Positions 41,293 to 50,425 are shown, counted from the first letter of the stretch. The stretch is DNA of 51,520 nucleotides from Turicibacter sp. (GCA_009780245.1 WRAJ01000013.1:1-51520); one strand, 5' to 3'. Notes: a model not told the origin generated them from the sequence alone. Made by a program: numbers and translations.

Positions 41293-42010
41293 CGTCACCT
41301 CCTATCTCCATAAAATTCCTCATGTATTTTTTACTTGTGGGCACGACCGTTCCGTCATCAAGGACGAGTTCCATATCATTGGTTCTAATTTCTGTTACCC
41401 GAAAAGCATTGACTAACCAACTTTGTTGGGCTTGTTTGAGCTGTTTTTCAATGCCGTAGTAGGCAGGAAAGCGGGAAAGCGCGTGTTTGAAGAAAAATTC
41501 CCTCGCGATTTCTTTTCCGGTTAGGGCATCTACGCTATAAACCAAAACGTTTCGGTCGCGGCTTTTTTGAACCCGCTGAATGTCCCTGATACGGTATTTG
41601 TACTTGTGACCGCCTTTTTCAAGGATGATCGTCCGTTGGTCAAGTGCGTTTGCAAGGTGTACGGACCGATCAATAGCGGTCATAAAATAAAGCAGATTAA
41701 TTGGACGACTAAATAAATACCACGCATTTTGATGTGCTTTTGTTTGTAAGGCTTCGCTTGGGTTTTCTGAAACAAGGATGATGGGTGTCGCAAGTGCTTG
41801 CATCTTTTCAAGCTCATTAAAAAACGCTTCTATGTGTGCTTCACTGTGGTCATTTGAGAAGACAACAAAAACATCAAAATACGCTTCGGCAATGGCATCT
41901 AAACCGTCCCACGCATTTTTCACAACGTGCGATCGGTATTTGTCTGCGAGCGTCTTTAGTAATTCTGGCTCAATGTCATAGTCGTGCGTGATCATCAGAA
42001 TACTTCCCAC
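41276..42010 (-). CDS. LytTR-domain regulator with degenerate receiver domain
   Basis: A 244-residue protein. The C-terminal LytTR DNA-binding domain (about 130-240) is clear (QQSWLVNAFRVTEI; LDDGTVVPTSKKYMRNF). The N-terminal 120 residues have a receiver-like fold pattern, but the position of the phosphoacceptor Asp reads VFVVFSNDHSE and the acidic N-terminal cluster is replaced by THDYD, so phosphorylation is doubtful. Start is GTG 42010, 9 bases after AGGAGG. Partner of the overlapping membrane protein. Confidence 0.78.
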   Translation of the reverse strand: MGSILMITHDYDIEPELLKTLADKYRSHVVKNAWDGLDAIAEAYFDVFVVFSNDHSEAHIEAFFNELEKMQALATPIILVSENPSEALQTKAHQNAWYLFSRPINLLYFMTAIDRSVHLANALDQRTIILEKGGHKYKYRIRDIQRVQKSRDRNVLVYSVDALTGKEIAREFFFKHALSRFPAYYGIEKQLKQAQQSWLVNAFRVTEIRTNDMELVLDDGTVVPTSKKYMRNFMEIGGDDAHES

Positions 42011-42131
42011 AAATCAATTCCTCCTGAAAAGCAAAATGCACCCTAAAGGTAGTATATCACAAATGAAGTAGAAAGTGGGCGAACGCTGTCGAAACGGTTT
42101 ATAAAGCCATTGAAATGCCGATTTTCATCTT

Positions 42132-42995
42132 TTAATAGCGATAATCATTCACAATAACGGTCATTCGATCACGCCCCTGCATGTCCTTGATCGTCTCAAA
42201 TTTAGCATCCGGGAAATATTCCGCCACCAACGCCGCCATCCCCGCTCGGTGATGATAAGCATGCTCAAAGGCGATCACACTCACAGGCTTCAACACCTGC
42301 CGTGCCTCCCGCAAAATCTCCCGATAAAAATACAGCCCGTCCTCGCCGCCGAACAACGCCAAGTGCGGTTCGTTATCATAAACTAACGCTTCCACGTGTT
42401 CCTGCATCGGAATGTAAGGCGGATTCGACACTAATAGATCAAAGTGTTTTCCTGCTGCAACCAACTCGCGAAGCATATCGCTTTTCAAAAACGAGACACC
42501 GCTCGTGCCTAAAGACTGGGCGTTAGCTTCCGCGACTGCCAATGCGGCCTCGGAAATGTCCGTCACCGTCACCCGCATGTTCGGCTCCTCCAGGGCAAGC
42601 GTCACCCCGATGGCCCCACAACCCGTGCCCACGTCCACGACATCGACCGGTTGCCCATCGAAATATTCATCGTAGAGTTCCAGCACCTTCGAAACGAGCT
42701 CTTCGGTTTCAAAACGCGGAATGAGCACGTCGCCGTTCACCTTAAACCGGTAACCAAAAAACGTCTCATAACCCATCACATGCTGGATCGGGATGTTGTG
42801 ATCCAAGTACTGCGACACGTCATGCAAAAAAGACGCTACTTGTTCATCCGGTAACGCCTCGTCTAAATTAGCCACCAATTCATAGCTTTCTTTGCCGGTA
42901 GCGTGCTGCATCAATAGCTTGATCGCAGATTCCTCTTTGCCAACGGCCGAAGCCTTTTTCTCAGCGGTTAATAATAATTCTCTTATCGTATTCAT
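42132..42995 (-). CDS. prmC: peptide chain release factor N5-glutamine methyltransferase
   Basis: A 287-residue enzyme that methylates the Gln of the GGQ motif in release factors. SAM-binding VDVGTGCGAIGVTLA (about 112-126) and the catalytic NPPY in LVSNPPYIPM are present, with the helical N-terminal domain typical of PrmC. Start at ATG 42995; a GTG at 43007 overlaps the gpsA stop. prfA, its usual neighbour, is not here. Third gene of a yggS-gpsA-prmC run. Confidence 0.93.
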   Translation of the reverse strand: MNTIRELLLTAEKKASAVGKEESAIKLLMQHATGKESYELVANLDEALPDEQVASFLHDVSQYLDHNIPIQHVMGYETFFGYRFKVNGDVLIPRFETEELVSKVLELYDEYFDGQPVDVVDVGTGCGAIGVTLALEEPNMRVTVTDISEAALAVAEANAQSLGTSGVSFLKSDMLRELVAAGKHFDLLVSNPPYIPMQEHVEALVYDNEPHLALFGGEDGLYFYREILREARQVLKPVSVIAFEHAYHHRAGMAALVAEYFPDAKFETIKDMQGRDRMTVIVNDYRY

Positions 42996-43000
42996 GCTAT

Positions 43001-43996
43001 CTAACACTCTGCTTTCATTGGTCGTTGCATCATTTTGGCAATGACAATTTTAGGGTCTTTGCGGTTAAACACCACTTCGTAAATTGCGTCGACACATGGC
43101 GTATCAATCTCCAGTTTTTTCGCTAATTCGTAAGTTGCTTGGCACGTTCTAACACCCTCGACGACCATGGTCATACTGTCCAAGGCCTCGTCCAAATTCG
43201 AGCCACTCCCGATTTTATACCCCGCTTGGAAATTACGGCTGTGCTTGGACATGGTGGTTACAATTAAATCACCTAAACCGGACAAGCCGTCAAACGTTTC
43301 TTCCTTCGCCCCGATCGCAACGCCTAAGCGCTTGATCTCAATGAGGCTGCGGGTAATCAACATCGCGCGTGCGTTATCGCCGTAACCAAGACCGGCTAAA
43401 ATCCCCGATCCCAAAGCCATCACGTTCTTAATCGAGCCGCCAACTTCGACGCCGATCAAATCTTTCGTGCGGTAAACGCGGAAATAATCCGTTGAAAACA
43501 GCTGTTGAATCTCAAATAAAACTTCAACGTCGCTTCCCGCACACGTCACGGTTGTGATTTCTCGCAAAATCACCTCTTCGGCATGTGACGGTCCCGATAA
43601 CACGACAAACGTGACATCCTGACCTAAAACGTCAGCCACAACCTCAGACATCCGCTTATGACTTCCCGGCTCGATCCCTTTACTCGCATTAATCACAACC
43701 GTCTTCGGCGACAAATGCTCTTTCATGCTTGTCAAAGCGACTCTCATTACTTTCGTTGGTACCGATAGTAATGCAAAATGCGCCCCCTTTAAAGCTACTG
43801 CTAAATCAGTCGTTGCCTTTAAATTTTCTGGTAATACAACGTCGCTAAAAAACTTGGCATTTCGGTGATTTTTATTAATATCGTCAATCACACTTTCCTC
43901 AATGTCATAAACAACCACGTCATTGCCGTTATCCGCCAACACTTGAGCCAGCGCCGTCCCCCAACTACCTGCACCAATTACCGCTATCTTTGCCAT
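43001..43996 (-). CDS. gpsA: NAD(P)-dependent glycerol-3-phosphate dehydrogenase
   Basis: The 331-residue enzyme makes sn-glycerol-3-phosphate for phospholipids. The N-terminal nucleotide-binding motif VIGAGSWGTALAQVLADNG (about 5-23), INASKGIEPG, and the catalytic-site KNVMALGSGILAGLGYGDNA region (about 192-211) match the family. It follows yggS by 12 bases and nearly touches prmC. Confidence 0.96.
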   Translation of the reverse strand: MAKIAVIGAGSWGTALAQVLADNGNDVVVYDIEESVIDDINKNHRNAKFFSDVVLPENLKATTDLAVALKGAHFALLSVPTKVMRVALTSMKEHLSPKTVVINASKGIEPGSHKRMSEVVADVLGQDVTFVVLSGPSHAEEVILREITTVTCAGSDVEVLFEIQQLFSTDYFRVYRTKDLIGVEVGGSIKNVMALGSGILAGLGYGDNARAMLITRSLIEIKRLGVAIGAKEETFDGLSGLGDLIVTTMSKHSRNFQAGYKIGSGSNLDEALDSMTMVVEGVRTCQATYELAKKLEIDTPCVDAIYEVVFNRKDPKIVIAKMMQRPMKAEC

Positions 43997-44008
43997 CTGC
44001 TAAGCCTC

Positions 44009-44680
44009 CTAATTTTGGGTCAAACAACGCCCTAATCTGAGAAACGTCGCCCCTTCTGCTATTGCTATTCTGTAATCATTTGTCATCCCCATCGACAACT
44101 CCGTGCAAGGGATGTTCGTCAAAGACAAGTTTTGAACCTGTTGCTGCAACCCTTTAAGCGTCGCAAAACAGTCACGCAGCACCCGCTCATCAGCCGTTAA
44201 CGGGGCCATGGTCATCAACCCCACGACCTCGATCTTGTCCAAGTGCGAGACCTGCCTAGCAAACGATAACACCTCGCATGGCGCTAATCCTTGCTTATTC
44301 GGTTCCTGTGCCACGTTCACCTGGATGAAACACTTGATCGTTCGCATGGCCCGCTTTTGAATTTCCTCGGCCAACGATAAACGATCAAGGGAATGTAAAT
44401 AGTCAACCTGGTTGATGATGTCGCGTACTTTTCTCGTCTGAAGCGTACCGATAAAATGCCACGTCGCCTCACTGCCGATGGCAGCGTGTTTTTCTAAGAA
44501 AGCATCAGCCCGGTTCTCGCCGAGGTGCGTGATGCCACTTGCGACAAGTTCCTTCGCCGCTTCTGCGTCCCCGTACTTCGTTACCCCGATGATCGTTATT
44601 TCCTTGGGGTTGCGTTTTGCAACACTGGCAGCTGCTTCGATGTTACGCTGCACCTGGCGCACATTAGCTAGAACGCTCAT
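44009..44680 (-). CDS. yggS: YggS-family pyridoxal-phosphate homeostasis protein
   Basis: A 223-residue PLP-binding TIM-barrel protein (PLPBP/YggS). The PLP-binding Lys is in ITIIGVTKYGD (about residue 35), with HLGENRADAFLEK, WHFIGTLQTRKV and the C-terminal ELSMGMTNDYRIAIAEGATFLRLG as family signatures. It buffers PLP; it has no known enzymatic reaction. Start at ATG 44680 after AGGTGATAAGG; the upstream GTG overlaps the site. First gene of the yggS-gpsA-prmC run. Confidence 0.94.
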   Translation of the reverse strand: MSVLANVRQVQRNIEAAASVAKRNPKEITIIGVTKYGDAEAAKELVASGITHLGENRADAFLEKHAAIGSEATWHFIGTLQTRKVRDIINQVDYLHSLDRLSLAEEIQKRAMRTIKCFIQVNVAQEPNKQGLAPCEVLSFARQVSHLDKIEVVGLMTMAPLTADERVLRDCFATLKGLQQQVQNLSLTNIPCTELSMGMTNDYRIAIAEGATFLRLGRCLTQN

Positions 44681-44708
44681 CCTTATCACCTACTCGTTAA
44701 GTCTTTTC

Positions 44709-44738
44709 AGTATACCACATAATGGGGATTTAGGTAAA
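44709..44738 (-). promoter_or_regulatory. promoter of yggS-gpsA-prmC
   Basis: On the minus strand TTTACC (44738-44733), 18-bp spacer, TATACT (44714-44709) preceded by TGG (extended -10). Confidence 0.55.
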
Positions 44739-44740
44739 CA

Positions 44741-44780
44741 AAAATCAAGCTGTTTTAAGGAGATAAAAACAGCTTGATTT
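44741..44780 (-). terminator. intrinsic terminator of the lipoprotein gene
   Basis: AAATCAAGCTGTTTT and AAAACAGCTTGATTT form a 15-bp arm pair, with a T-run on the minus strand. Confidence 0.85.
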
Positions 44781-44800
44781 CGTGATATTTCTTAAATGTC

Positions 44801-46375
44801 TTAATGATTTCGTGGTAAATCATCAGCTAGATAGCCCATGATCTGGAAGAGTTCACCGATCGTCATCATTGCCGAGACTTCCGTCACTGATAATGAGCGG
44901 TCGTAATTGACGTCATCGCGTCGGTCTCTAAAACGTAGCATGTGATCATACCCGGTATCCATGCGCTGGTACAACCAGTTGGTCGAAGTTCCTGTATGGG
45001 CAAACGACCAGTCAACGGTGATCGTCTCGCGAATCGTACCACCGCTGATCACGTCTCGCACCGTGTCCCATGAATTATGATTTGACTCCCAGAACGAGCC
45101 ATCAGCACGTCGTAGTTCCGTGCGGTCAAAGAAAACCCAACCGTCGCGATAGAAGCCCATCGTGATATGTAAATTTGCGGTACCTCTACCATCAAAAGTG
45201 ATGTTTCTGCCTGGTCGGATGAAAGGCACAATGTTGATATCGTTGGTGATGTTCTGCACACCGCTATAATAAATCGTAATATCGCCGTTGAAATCATCGA
45301 CAACAATGTCTACGCTTGCTACTAATTCAACCCCTCTTTGAGCCGCCGCTAAAATGTCATGAGCAACGTCGTCTTCTGTTGGATCGTTGTTAGCAATGTA
45401 GTCTTCTGCTAGGTCGACAATGTTTCCAAACTCTAATGCCATCGTGTATTCAGCAATTTGGCGCATCACTTCCTCGTCCGCTACCATGCTCGTCGCTTCA
45501 AACTGACCAACCTCGTCCACCGTCCACGGTAAATCTTCAACGGCAATTTCAGAGGTACAAATAACTAAGAACACGCGATACTCGCCGAACGTTTCGTTTC
45601 CTCTGAGTAACGGTCCGTAAAGATCCATCGGCAACGCCTCATATAAATGGGCGGTTATTTCTGAGATCATATCGTCTGCCACGACAACCACACTGTGCCT
45701 AGCGTTATCGTCTAACCTGAACGCAACCGCTGTGATGTAGTCATCACCGTTCAAATAATACGTAAACATTCTAATATTACCGTCTTCGTTGATCAACGTG
45801 TTAACGGTCATGTTCTCAAGCTCAAACGTCTGCAAGTGATCAAACGTTTCGATGTCCTCAATCAATGATAAAACGTCTTCGGTTGTTAGCCCAATGCCGA
45901 TGAGCTCGATGGTAGGCTCTAAATCGTCGATGTCGAAATCATAGCTACTTCTCGATAGCTCCGTGTCGTCTTCAGTGGCAAACACAAGTGTCATTCGCAA
46001 CGTCTCTAAGTCGTAATCACGCATAAAAATATTGGCCAGCGTCGTCATTTCCGCTTCGCCGTCAATGATGTCGCCTTCGTCCAAAATATCAACAATCACA
46101 TCAATATCCCCGTCAGCGATCTCATCAATGAAATCATCCGAGAGCACATAAGTCAACACGATCTCATACCCGTGTCCAGCCGTCAAATTAATGGCGGCAA
46201 AGCTCGGAATACCGTCAGCGACCCTGGCCATCTCATCGGCATAACTCGCGACAATCTCCTCAATTCTCGGATTTGTTTCAATAACTGGCTCGGGATCCGT
46301 TGCCTCGTTGTTGCCACATCCGACTAAAATAAATAAAGAAAACGCCATCAAAAATAATAATATACCCTTTTTCAT
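44801..46375 (-). CDS. uncharacterised secreted lipoprotein
   Basis: A 524-residue acidic protein with a lipoprotein signal (MKKGILLFLMAFSLFILVGC; lipidated Cys20), then a linker EATDPEP. The mature part is Asp/Glu-rich with alternating beta-strand-like segments and no motif I can name. The high acidity resembles the other lipoprotein of the window (5374-6957). It is monocistronic: terminator downstream, divergent gene upstream. Start at ATG 46375 (four codons inside the open frame). Confidence 0.75.
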   Translation of the reverse strand: MKKGILLFLMAFSLFILVGCGNNEATDPEPVIETNPRIEEIVASYADEMARVADGIPSFAAINLTAGHGYEIVLTYVLSDDFIDEIADGDIDVIVDILDEGDIIDGEAEMTTLANIFMRDYDLETLRMTLVFATEDDTELSRSSYDFDIDDLEPTIELIGIGLTTEDVLSLIEDIETFDHLQTFELENMTVNTLINEDGNIRMFTYYLNGDDYITAVAFRLDDNARHSVVVVADDMISEITAHLYEALPMDLYGPLLRGNETFGEYRVFLVICTSEIAVEDLPWTVDEVGQFEATSMVADEEVMRQIAEYTMALEFGNIVDLAEDYIANNDPTEDDVAHDILAAAQRGVELVASVDIVVDDFNGDITIYYSGVQNITNDINIVPFIRPGRNITFDGRGTANLHITMGFYRDGWVFFDRTELRRADGSFWESNHNSWDTVRDVISGGTIRETITVDWSFAHTGTSTNWLYQRMDTGYDHMLRFRDRRDDVNYDRSLSVTEVSAMMTIGELFQIMGYLADDLPRNH

Positions 46376-46479
46376 GTTATTATCCATCCTTTTCTATGTT
46401 TTTAATCGATAATAACTCATTGTAACACACTTCTCAGTCTAGCGCAATAAAACGAGTGGAAAAGCTTACAATATACTTA

Positions 46480-46508
46480 TTGCCCTGTGACTATTTATAT
46501 GTTACACT
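46480..46508 (+). promoter_or_regulatory. probable promoter of the phosphodiesterase gene
   Basis: TTGCCC (46480-46485), 17-bp spacer, TACACT (46503-46508); an extended TGG-TATAAA element follows directly as an alternative. Confidence 0.45.
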
Positions 46509-46546
46509 GGTATAAACGATGACATTTTAAATGAGGTTGATGCCAT

Positions 46547-47809
46547 ATGACGAAAAAATTACTAGTCTTATCTTTCGATGCCCTTGGCGGCGAAGATTTT
46601 GAATACATGAAAAAAAAGCCCGCGTTTAAAGCTTTCTTCGACCAAGCGGCCATCTGTACCAACGTGAGCGCCATTTACCCATCGGTGACCTATGCCTGCC
46701 ACACGAGTATCGTAACGGGGAGACTACCGAAACACCACGGCATTATTAGCAACACCCTTTTGCAACCGAACCGCGTCAACGCACCGGACTGGTATTGGCA
46801 ACGTAAATACGTCAAAGGCGACACGATCTACGACGCGGCGATTCGTAGCGGGATGAAAGTCGGCGCTTTTCTGTGGCCCGTGACCGGAAAATCGCGCATC
46901 CAATACAACGTGCCAGAAATTTTCCCCAACCGAAACTGGGATAACCAAATCATGACCTCATTGCGTAACGGCTCCCCCCTTTACCTCCTCGAACTATTTA
47001 AACAATACCGTCACCTGCTAGACGGCACCAAACAACCAAACCTTGATGATTTTGTAACCCAAAGCGTGGTGCATACGTTGCAAACCAAGGCCCCTGATTT
47101 AACGCTTGTCCATTTCACCGATTTAGATACGGCACGCCACGACTTCGGTGTCCGCTCTGAAGAAGCCTATGCAGCACTCGACCGTTTAGCCGCGCGCTTT
47201 GAGCGGATCATGGGCACCTTAAAAGCAGAGGGCCTCGATCAAGAAACAACGGTGGTGATTTTAGGTGATCATTTCCAACTCGACTACCACACGAAAGTCT
47301 CGCTCAACGAGCCGTTAGCAGAAGCGGGTTGGTTGACGTTTAACGGTGCGAAAGTGAGCGACTGGGACGTGCTGGTCAAAAGTAACGGGGGAAGTGCTTA
47401 CGTCTATGCAAAAGATGACTCTGTCGACCAGGTTGTATTAAAAGCATTTCTTGATGAGTTAAAAGAGAAGGCTGAGAATGGCATCCAGCGGATTTTAACG
47501 GGTGTGGAAGCGGAACAGCTGGGCGCGGACGGGGATTGTTTGTTTATGCTGGAGGCGCGGGAGGGTTACGTGTTTACGGATTTCCTCGGCGGGGGCGAGA
47601 AAGGTAAAAAGGCGGACCACGGCTACCATCCGACATGGAAATCTGACTATGCGACGTTTTACGCCATGGCCGGACCGGGCGTTCGCGCTGGAGCTCGGGT
47701 GGAAGCCATGAGCTTGATTGACATCGCCCCAACGTGGGCAAAAATGCTCGGCCTAGCACTACGATACGTGGACGGGGAAGTAGTAGAGGAAATGATTGTA
47801 AACGATTAA
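46547..47809 (+). CDS. alkaline phosphatase superfamily (NPP-type) phosphodiesterase
   Basis: A 420-residue cytoplasmic enzyme of the nucleotide pyrophosphatase/phosphodiesterase type. Metal and nucleophile residues are visible: SFDALGG (about 8-14), the nucleophile Thr in IYPSVTYACHTSI (about 44-56), HFTDLDTARHDFG, ILGDHFQ, and KADHGYHPT near the C-terminus. No signal peptide. Family members cleave phosphodiester or pyrophosphate bonds; the natural substrate is unknown. Confidence 0.87.
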   Translation: MTKKLLVLSFDALGGEDFEYMKKKPAFKAFFDQAAICTNVSAIYPSVTYACHTSIVTGRLPKHHGIISNTLLQPNRVNAPDWYWQRKYVKGDTIYDAAIRSGMKVGAFLWPVTGKSRIQYNVPEIFPNRNWDNQIMTSLRNGSPLYLLELFKQYRHLLDGTKQPNLDDFVTQSVVHTLQTKAPDLTLVHFTDLDTARHDFGVRSEEAYAALDRLAARFERIMGTLKAEGLDQETTVVILGDHFQLDYHTKVSLNEPLAEAGWLTFNGAKVSDWDVLVKSNGGSAYVYAKDDSVDQVVLKAFLDELKEKAENGIQRILTGVEAEQLGADGDCLFMLEAREGYVFTDFLGGGEKGKKADHGYHPTWKSDYATFYAMAGPGVRAGARVEAMSLIDIAPTWAKMLGLALRYVDGEVVEEMIVND

Positions 47810-47928
47810 TACGAAGTGTCCGTCGGGTTACGGGCACTTTTTACTGGCTTTTCTTTGGGTCACACAAGACCTAAGTATCCTTCCACCAGAAAAGGGAACG
47901 CTTTCTTTAAAAATGAATGGCGTTTTCA

Positions 47929-48021
47929 TCGAAAAACTTGCAGGTATTTTTTTTTATTTCGCGTACTTAAAGGGTGTAAGTCATTACGAGGGGAGACTTT
48001 GCACAAGGAAGTGATTCAGAA
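47929..48021 (+). repeat. upstream repeat, copy A, before Rpn copy 1
   Basis: Bases from GGCGTTTTCATCG through AAAAACTTGCAGG, TACTTAAAGGGTGTAAGT and GGGGAGA match 49437-49540 before Rpn copy 2. The two gene copies thus share their leaders as well as their coding sequence. Confidence 0.75.
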
Positions 48022-48973
48022 ATGACAAAGAAAACCGAGCGATTATCGCCCACCTCAGCACTAGGCTTTGTAAAGGCGTTCGCAACAGAGGGAAAAGAGC
48101 ATTTGCCACTAGCCTTCATTAACGATGTGCTGGCAAACGATGTGAAAGAATTTCGGAAGAAGGTGAAAAAGCTAAAAATTGGGAGTCCTTATAACATCAT
48201 CGAGGTAAACAAATTAACTGAGGAGGGAATACTGAAAGACTTACTGAACACAGAGCTAGATTTATACTGCGTCACCGATGAGGGGCAAACCTTCTGTGTA
48301 GAGATGCAAAATCGCCAGGAAATGCACTATGAAGAAAGAATATTCTACAATACCACCTTGAAATACCAAACGAATTATGCTAGAATATATGATACGAATG
48401 ATCATTCAAAATCGAAGTACACGAGTTTAAAGCCAACAGTCTCATTAAACGTTGTGGGATACTCTCATTTCGATACCCCCGAAGCTATTCATTTTTTCCG
48501 CCTCTACGACGTGAAGAATCAAAAATACCCTCAGAAACCAAATCGCTACATGGAAATATTTTTTGAGTTTAAAAAAGAGGATGAAAAATGTTCACCAAAC
48601 CTAAAGCACTGGCAACACTTTTTCCTGACCGGAGAAGCGTTACCAGAAGCACCAAATTACATAAAGGAGCTGTCAAGCATGATGGAAATAGCAAATTTAA
48701 CAAAAGAGGAAAGAAGCATTTACCGAAGTATCACAAAACGCCAAGTACAAGCGACTGAATCGCGAGCTGTATGTGGAGAAGCGAGGCGAGGAACGTGGTG
48801 AAAAGCGTGGTGAAAAACGTGGTGAAAAACGTGGTGAAAAACGTGGCGAAGAACGTGGTGAGAGGCGTGGAAAGTTTGAAGTGGCTAAGAATCTTCTAAA
48901 TTTAGGGACACCTTTAAACATCATCATCGAAGTATCTGGATTATCCGCAGAGGACTTAGAAATAATGACTTAA
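48022..48973 (+). pseudogene. Rpn/PD-(D/E)XK-type nuclease (transposase-like), frameshifted copy 1
   Basis: The first 235 codons match copy 2 (49541-50425): ALGFVKAFATEGKEH, the nuclease core ELDLYCVTDEGQTFCVEMQN (candidate D and ExQ residues), and RIFYNTTLKYQTNYARIY. Near 48723 an extra C (TTACCGAAG against TTACGAAG in copy 2) shifts the frame, which then ends at 48801; the original frame continues as NAKYKRLNREL, the KRGE repeats and LNLGTPLNIIIEVSGLS to 48973. Rpn proteins are linked to recombination and defence against phage. A one-base sequencing error is possible. Confidence 0.85.
48788..48871 (+). repeat. 12-bp tandem repeat encoding Lys-Arg-Gly-Glu
   Basis: Seven approximate copies of CGTGGTGAAAAA (GAAGAA, GAGAGG variants) encode an alternating charged helix in the C-terminal part of Rpn copy 1. 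Copy 2 has a single VEKRGEMKK in its place, so the tract has expanded in copy 1. Rpn genes are known for short repeats that change length. Confidence 0.85.
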
Positions 48974-49044
48974 AGCTCAAAAGCTTCTAGATCAGCTGCA
49001 ACTGTTCACCAGAGAACATCAAAAAAAGTTCATCTTTTTTGTGT

Positions 49045-49098
49045 TTGACATTCACTAAATGTCAACATTCCGTGAATTTGACTTATACTGAATGTCAA
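49045..49098. promoter_or_regulatory. double 21-bp operator over the XRE promoter
   Basis: TTGACATT-CACTA-AATGTCAA (49045-49065) is a perfect 8-bp-arm palindrome. A related 21-bp site with TTGAC and AATGTCAA ends lies at 49078-49098, 33 bp (three helical turns) away, and contains the -10 TATACT (49084-49089). The geometry fits an autoregulating repressor. Confidence 0.7.
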
Positions 49099-49122
49099 AT
49101 AAAACAAAAGAGGTGATGACAC

Positions 49123-49371
49123 ATGTATAAAAATCGTGCGAACGGTAGAAACAACCTAGTCGGAGAAAACGTCAAACGACTTCGCAAAAATTTAAAGGGC
49201 ACAGTCTCGCAAAAGGACTTTGCTGAAATGTTACAACGCGCCGGCATAGACATTGACAAGAACGCTGTAGGGCGCATTGAAACTGGCAAAAGGTTCGTCA
49301 TTGATATCGAACTAAAAGCCATCGCAAATCTTTTCAATATCACTTGCGACGAATTACTAGAAAACCAATAA
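49123..49371 (+). CDS. XRE-family helix-turn-helix regulator
   Basis: An 82-residue DNA-binding protein with a Cro/C1-type helix-turn-helix (about 14-78: VKRLRKNLKGTVSQKDFAEML, then NAVGRIETGKRFVIDIELKAIANLFNI). There is no effector domain. AGAGGTG lies 10 bases before the ATG. It is placed between two Rpn gene copies and probably binds the two operators just upstream. Targets beyond its own promoter are unknown. Confidence 0.9.
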   Translation: MYKNRANGRNNLVGENVKRLRKNLKGTVSQKDFAEMLQRAGIDIDKNAVGRIETGKRFVIDIELKAIANLFNITCDELLENQ

Positions 49372-49436
49372 TGAGCCTCCCTCATTACTGGTTTTTCTTT
49401 CGGCCTTTTTCAAAAACGTTTTCTCTGGAATTGAGT

Positions 49437-49540
49437 GGCGTTTACATCAAAAAACTTGCAGGTGAAAATTATTTTTTTGCGTATTTAAAGGGTGTAAGTA
49501 TTTATCAGGGGAGAACTGTAACGGAAAGGATGGTTTTAAA
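49437..49540 (+). repeat. upstream repeat, copy B, before Rpn copy 2
   Basis: Counterpart of 47929-48021, with shared blocks TGGCGTTTACATC, AAAAAACTTGCAGGT, TATTTAAAGGGTGTAAGT and GGGGAGA, showing duplication of gene plus leader. Confidence 0.75.
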
Positions 49541-50425
49541 ATGACAGAAAAACCAGAGCGATTACTGCCCACAACGGCACTAGGGTTCGTAAAGGCGTTC
49601 GCAACAGAAGGAAAAGAACATCTAACCCAAGCATTCATTAACGATGTATTGGCAAACGATGTGAAAACATTTCGAAAGAAGGTGAAGGAACTAAAAGTAG
49701 GTAGCCCCTATAACATCATCGAGGTAAATAAACTATCAGAGGAGGAAATACTCAAGCACCTGTTGCACACAGAATTAGATTTATACTGCGTCACCGATGA
49801 TGGCCAAAGTTTTTGTGTTGAGCTACAAAATCGGCGAGAAGAACATTACGAGGAGAGAATATTCCACAACACCACCTTGAAATACCAAGCGAATTATGCT
49901 AGAATATATAATACAAAAGGTAATGCTAATTCGCAATCAAAATATGCAAGTTTAATGCCAACCGTTTCACTGAACATTTTGGGATACGATCATTTCGACA
50001 CACCCGAAGCCATTCACTTTTTCCGCCTATACGATGTACTGAATCAAAAATACCCTTTAAAACCAAACCGCTACATCGAAATATTCTTTGAATTTAAAAA
50101 AGAAGATGAAAGACTATCAAACAACCTAAAGCACTGGCAACACTTCTTTCAAACCGGAGTTGCCTTACCAGAAGCCCCAAACTATATAAAGGAGCTGTCA
50201 ACCATGATGGAACTAGCAAATCTAACACAAGAGGAACGAAGGATTTACGAAGCATCCCTGAATGCAAAGTATAAACGCATGAACCGCGAGATGTATGTTG
50301 AGAAACGCGGTGAAATGAAAAAAGCAATTGAAATGGCAAAGAATCTTCTCACCTTAGGAACACCCTTGAACATCGTTATCAAAGCATCTGGACTGTCAGC
50401 AGAGGATTTAGAAGCGATTATTTAA
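49541..50425 (+). CDS. Rpn family recombination-promoting nuclease/putative transposase, intact copy 2
   Basis: A 294-residue protein of the PD-(D/E)XK Rpn/YhgA-like family. The nuclease core is at about 82-110 (ELDLYCVTDDGQSFCVELQNRREE), followed by YEERIFHNTTLKYQANYARIY and a helical C-terminus ending TLGTPLNIVIKASGLSAEDL. It has an ATG after GGAAAGGATGG. Reading frame complete, unlike copy 1. Family members promote RecA-independent recombination and some form anti-phage modules; role here unknown. Confidence 0.88.
   Translation: MTEKPERLLPTTALGFVKAFATEGKEHLTQAFINDVLANDVKTFRKKVKELKVGSPYNIIEVNKLSEEEILKHLLHTELDLYCVTDDGQSFCVELQNRREEHYEERIFHNTTLKYQANYARIYNTKGNANSQSKYASLMPTVSLNILGYDHFDTPEAIHFFRLYDVLNQKYPLKPNRYIEIFFEFKKEDERLSNNLKHWQHFFQTGVALPEAPNYIKELSTMMELANLTQEERRIYEASLNAKYKRMNREMYVEKRGEMKKAIEMAKNLLTLGTPLNIVIKASGLSAEDLEAII

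Noticed and set aside
48697..48927. Repetitive Arg/Phe/Ser-rich frame opposite the KRGE repeat
   Set aside because: It is the antisense reading of the 12-bp repeat, without a ribosome-binding site.
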